Shown: one piece after another, positions 5,606-7,761 of the stretch
Numbering within the stretch: position 1 is the stretch's first letter
Layout: every line of letters begins with the position of its first letter
Source of the DNA: Acidobacteriaceae bacterium
GTDB taxonomy: Bacteria; Acidobacteriota; Terriglobia; Terriglobales; Acidobacteriaceae
NCBI GenBank assembly: GCA_003164255.1
Contig: PLST01000352.1
Coordinates: 1 to 7,761, forward strand
DNA length: 7,761 nucleotides
Reading direction: 5' to 3'
Notes under the pieces: model-generated
What the model was told of the DNA's origin: nothing
What the model saw: the letters and a program-made list of their open reading frames with translations, nothing else
The model's database searches: none
Program-made: the position numbers and the translations under genes

Positions 5606-6000
5606 GCGTAACCCTCCCGCGCAACATTCTACCCTCACAGATCGCCAAGTAGTTTTTCGAGCGCATAACAGAAATCAAGCGACTTCCAAAACGAATCCAC
5701 ATGGTCGGTTGACCGCCAAACCGGAAGTTACTCCTTCTTTGCTGACGGGCTGGCGCCGAAAGGCAACTGCGGATCCTTCGCTTACCACCCCCAAACTGAA
5801 AAGCGTTTGGGGCCCCGTGCGCTCTGGATGACAGTACATTTGGTGGGTTCAAGATGGCTGGCGCTTTTTGGATGTTGGTGTGATTCAGGAACGGCTCTGG
5901 CGGTTTTAACGGGCATTGATCTTGACGATTTACCTTGACAGAACGTGAGGGAGAAGACAAACCTGATTTAACCTCGAAGTTCTTTCTCCAAGGACGACCC
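5606..6000. other. Divergent intergenic region (395 nt)
   Basis: It separates the thioredoxin fusion (minus) from the CsgG-family gene (plus) and should hold both promoters. On the plus side a perfect TTGACA (5935-5940) and a second TTGACG (5922-5927), 13 nt apart, lack good -10 partners at 16-18 nt. On the minus side TAGAAT precedes the start but lacks a good -35. The centre holds a hairpin repeat at 5771-5834. A long minus-strand open frame crosses the region but has no protein-like features. Confidence 0.5.
5771..5834. repeat. REP-like element with 8-bp perfect stem
   Basis: GGATCCTTCG (5771-5780) and a GGATGACAG end (5825-5833) bracket a perfect hairpin CCCCAAAC-tgaaaagc-GTTTGGGG (5789-5812). 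From general knowledge, elements of the form GGATCCTTCG...GGATGACA are frequent between genes in Acidobacteriota and some other phyla; here the centre carries a different stem. No T-run follows, so it is not a standard terminator. Confidence 0.55.
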
Positions 6001-7005
6001 ATGACTCCGAAAAGACAACTTTCCCTCCTGGCTCTCTTCCTGGCCATTGCCTCCGCCGTTGCATCCATCCCTTTGAGCGCCCAGGGCGCACCTCCGCGCA
6101 GGCCGCGCATTGCGGTGCTGGACTTTGACTACGGCACGGTGCAGAGCTACTCCTCAGCCATGTTCGGCAGCAATGTGGACGTGGGCAAGGGTATCGCCGA
6201 CCTTCTGGTCACCGACCTGGTGAAGGACGGCACTTTCTCGATCATCGAGCGCAAGGCCCTCGACAAGATCATGACCGAGCAGAACTTTTCCAACTCAAAC
6301 CGCGCCGACCCCACCAGCGCCGCCAAGCTCGGCAAGTTGCTCGGTGTGGATGCAATCCTCATCGGCAGCATCACTGAGTTCGGCAATGAGACCAAGAAGA
6401 CGGGCCTCGGCGGCGCCGGCGGAAACTGGGGCGGCTTTGGCCTGGGTGGTTTAAGCCATTCCAACTCCAAGGCCAACGTCGGCATTGACGCCCGGCTGGT
6501 CAACGTAGACACGGGCGAAATTCTGGCTGTGGCTGAGGGCAAAGGCCAGTCCAGCCGCTCAAGTACTTCCATGACCGGCGGCGGCGGCAACTGGCACGGC
6601 TTTGGCGCGGGGAACGCCGACTTTGGCTCCAGCGACTTCCAGAACACCATCATCGGTGAAGCCACAAAGACCGCCGTAGATGCGCTCGTCAAGGACCTGG
6701 TCTCTGACTCGGGCAAGGTGAGCGTCCGCACCATTACCGTCGAGGGACTTGTGGCCGCGGTCGATGGCGGCCAGATCATCCTCAACGTCGGCGCCAGGGC
6801 AGGCGTGAAGGTGGGTGACGAGTTGCAGGTGCTGCGCGTTGGCCGTGAGATCAAAGATCCGGCCACGGGGGCCGTCATTCGCCGTCTCACCACGGCCATC
6901 GGCACGGTGCGCGCCACAGATGTCGACGATTCTTCCGCCGTTTGCACTCCTGTAGCCGGCACTGACTTCAAAGTCGGCGACATGGTGAAAACCGTTACGC
7001 AGTAG
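6001..7005 (+). CDS. CsgG-family protein with FlgT-C-like tail (334 aa)
   Basis: A signal peptide covers residues 1-28 (LALFLAIASAVASIPLSAQ). The CsgG domain (PF03783) follows at about 35-232: RIAVLDFDYG (36-45), GKGIADLLVTDLVKDGTFSIIERKALDKI (63-90), KLGKLLGVDAILIGSITEFG (109-128), DARLVNVDTGEILAVAEGKG (163-182). Residues about 243-332 resemble the FlgT C-terminal domain: GQIILNVGARAGVKVGDELQV (257-277), EIKDPATGAVI (283-293). CsgG forms the outer-membrane curli secretion pore and FlgT a flagellar basal ring. Here the lipobox Cys of CsgG is absent, and two Gly-rich loops (135-150 and 193-206) occupy the places of the CsgG membrane hairpins, so pore formation is doubtful. No csgA, csgB, csgE or csgF lies nearby. 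AAGGA (5990-5994) 6 nt before ATG 6001 fixes the start over an upstream in-frame TTG. Confidence 0.92.
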   Translation: MTPKRQLSLLALFLAIASAVASIPLSAQGAPPRRPRIAVLDFDYGTVQSYSSAMFGSNVDVGKGIADLLVTDLVKDGTFSIIERKALDKIMTEQNFSNSNRADPTSAAKLGKLLGVDAILIGSITEFGNETKKTGLGGAGGNWGGFGLGGLSHSNSKANVGIDARLVNVDTGEILAVAEGKGQSSRSSTSMTGGGGNWHGFGAGNADFGSSDFQNTIIGEATKTAVDALVKDLVSDSGKVSVRTITVEGLVAAVDGGQIILNVGARAGVKVGDELQVLRVGREIKDPATGAVIRRLTTAIGTVRATDVDDSSAVCTPVAGTDFKVGDMVKTVTQ

Positions 7006-7026
7006 TTGCGCACAGCCAGCAGTAGC

Positions 7027-7070
7027 AAAATGCCCGCCGCGCCCACGCGCCGCGGGCATTTTTTGTTTTT
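7027..7070 (+). terminator. Intrinsic terminator after the CsgG-family gene
   Basis: The stem TGCCCGC (7031-7037) pairs with GCGGGCA (7052-7058). A single C-C mismatch and an inner GCGC/GCGC stem with CCAC loop (7039-7050) follow inside, and T6-G-T5 comes after (7059-7070). AAAA before the stem can extend it against the T-run. It begins 22 nt after the stop codon and ends the CsgG transcript, so the next gene needs its own promoter. Confidence 0.93.
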
Positions 7071-7124
7071 CCTGGACTCCAAGTTGCAGTATCGCAACCA
7101 TCACATTCCGAACACTGTGGTGCG

Positions 7125-7133
7125 TGCTATGGT
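7125..7133 (+). promoter_or_regulatory. Candidate extended -10 promoter for the 155-aa gene
   Basis: TG (7125-7126), one base, then TATGGT (7128-7133) fits an extended -10. The -35 region is weak (TTCCGA-like, 16 nt upstream). Transcription would start near 7140, leaving about 15 nt before the ATG, just enough for the AAAGG ribosome-binding site. A promoter is needed here because a strong terminator lies upstream. Confidence 0.35.
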
Positions 7134-7154
7134 TCAAAGCCGAAAGGCGGAACC

Positions 7155-7622
7155 ATGAAGAGACTCCTCGCAATCCTGCTTTGCATTCTATTTCCGGCAA
7201 TGGCGTTCGCTGGAGAGAACAGCTACAAGATCGCCTATGACGGCGGTTCGTTGCCCGACGCGAAGGCCGGAACTGAGATGAAGCTTTTCATCGAGGGAAG
7301 CAACATCCGGATCGCAAAGGGAAAAGGCGAGGTGGTCACCATTCCAGCTTCAGCCGTGACGGAGATCAGCTACGGCCAGGACGTACATCGCAGGGTCGGT
7401 GCTGCAATCGGAGTGGCGTTGGTCTCATTTGGCATCGGCGCGCTTCTGGCTCTCTCAAAGTCGAAAAAGCATTTCGTCGGAATCACCTGGGATGACGGCG
7501 GCAAGAAGGGCGGGCTCGCATTCCAGGCCGACAAGAGCGACTATCGCGGCTTATTGGCCGGGCTTGAAGGCATTACAGGCAAAAAAGCCGTCGATTCAGA
7601 TGCGATGACGGTAAAGAACTGA
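7155..7622 (+). CDS. Exported/membrane protein of unknown function (155 aa)
   Basis: It starts MKRLLAILLCILFPAMAFA, a clean signal peptide with an AFA|G cleavage site at 19/20. A small beta-rich segment follows (24-74: YKIAYDGGSLPDAKAGT, LFIEGSNIRI, VVTIPASAVTEISYG). Next is a glycine-containing hydrophobic helix (about 80-101: RVGAAIGVALVSFGIGALLAL). The C-terminal part has FVGITWDDGGKKGGLAFQAD (107-126) and YRGLLAGLEGITGKKAVD (130-147). The two halves resemble a split PH-like or barrel fold (strand pairs ending in a helix near RGLLAGLEGI) with a membrane hairpin between them; this is only a fold guess. AAAGG (7143-7147) 7 nt before ATG supports the start. It is separated from the CsgG-family gene by a terminator. 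I do not recognise a named family. Confidence 0.88.
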   Translation: MKRLLAILLCILFPAMAFAGENSYKIAYDGGSLPDAKAGTEMKLFIEGSNIRIAKGKGEVVTIPASAVTEISYGQDVHRRVGAAIGVALVSFGIGALLALSKSKKHFVGITWDDGGKKGGLAFQADKSDYRGLLAGLEGITGKKAVDSDAMTVKN

Positions 7623-7714
7623 CGCTTGTCCTAAATCCGAGGCCATCAGTACGCGCCACTCCGCGTCGCAGCGCATCGCGCCCGGTGGTGCTACCTTAAA
7701 CTCTGACGGCCCCT

Positions 7715-7761
7715 ATGAACCGACGCACGCGCAGAACGCTTCTCATCGTCGCCGGAGTGAT
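7715..7761 (+). CDS. Possible membrane-anchored protein, first 15 codons (runs off right edge)
   Basis: ATG at 7715 opens a frame reading MNRRTRRTLLIVAGV to the window end. An Arg-rich start followed by a hydrophobic run is typical of an N-terminal membrane anchor or signal sequence. There is no good Shine-Dalgarno (cggcccct precedes the ATG), so translation may be leaderless or the true start may lie elsewhere. Only 47 nt are visible, and nothing can be said about function. Confidence 0.45.
   Translation, partial: MNRRTRRTLLIVAGV

Noticed and set aside
5935..5940. Perfect TTGACA as -35 of the CsgG-family gene
   Set aside because: The 16-19 nt downstream give no recognisable -10 hexamer; kept only as a remark.
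5382..6110. 242-codon minus-strand open frame across the divergent intergenic region
   Set aside because: It overlaps the start of both neighbouring genes, runs through the REP-like element and shows no protein-family features.
6147..7097. 316-codon open frame on the minus strand opposite the CsgG-family gene
   Set aside because: It is the antisense of a strongly supported gene, crosses the intrinsic terminator, has a Ser/Pro/Thr-rich low-complexity translation and no ribosome-binding site. GC-rich third positions explain its length.

Overview
The window looks like chromosomal DNA from a moderately GC-rich, Gram-negative-type bacterium. Four of the complete or nearly complete proteins carry export signals, and one is a CsgG-family protein. 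The repeat-littered intergenic DNA (heptamer and octamer tandem repeats, strings of small hairpins) and the kinds of exported proteins fit Acidobacteriota best. That assignment is an inference from style; there is no marker gene such as rRNA here.

Left part (1-1350, all minus strand): a tRNA cluster reading Thr(TGT) - Tyr(GTA) - [81-aa two-helix membrane protein] - Thr(GGT) - Gly(TCC) - [start of an unrecognised protein that runs off the left edge]. This is the tRNA set that in many bacteria precedes the elongation factor Tu gene. Here the last two tRNAs are swapped relative to E. coli, a small membrane-protein gene is embedded, and the next reading frame is not tuf. All four tRNAs encode their CCA ends. 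Heptamer tandem repeats sit between these genes, including a 35-nt inverted pair immediately after the embedded gene.

Middle part (1351-4354, minus-strand genes): a 114-aa two-helix membrane protein, a GYD-domain protein and an exported SnoaL-like (ester cyclase type) protein, separated by long non-coding stretches. The stretch 2158-3013 holds a string of short hairpins and an octamer array and looks like accumulated REP-like elements.

Right part (4355-7761): a minus-strand exported fusion of a LolA/DUF2092-like domain with a TlpA/ResA thioredoxin domain (CAPC active site) is divergent from a plus-strand unit. The plus-strand unit holds a CsgG-family protein with a FlgT-C-like tail, followed by a strong intrinsic terminator. 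A 155-aa exported or membrane protein of unknown function and the first codons of another membrane-anchored protein follow. The common theme on the right is the cell envelope (periplasmic redox, outer-membrane-associated assembly proteins). No defence system, CRISPR array, transposase or complete mobile element is visible. The most unusual material is the short-period repeat DNA around the tRNA genes and the altered CsgG protein.
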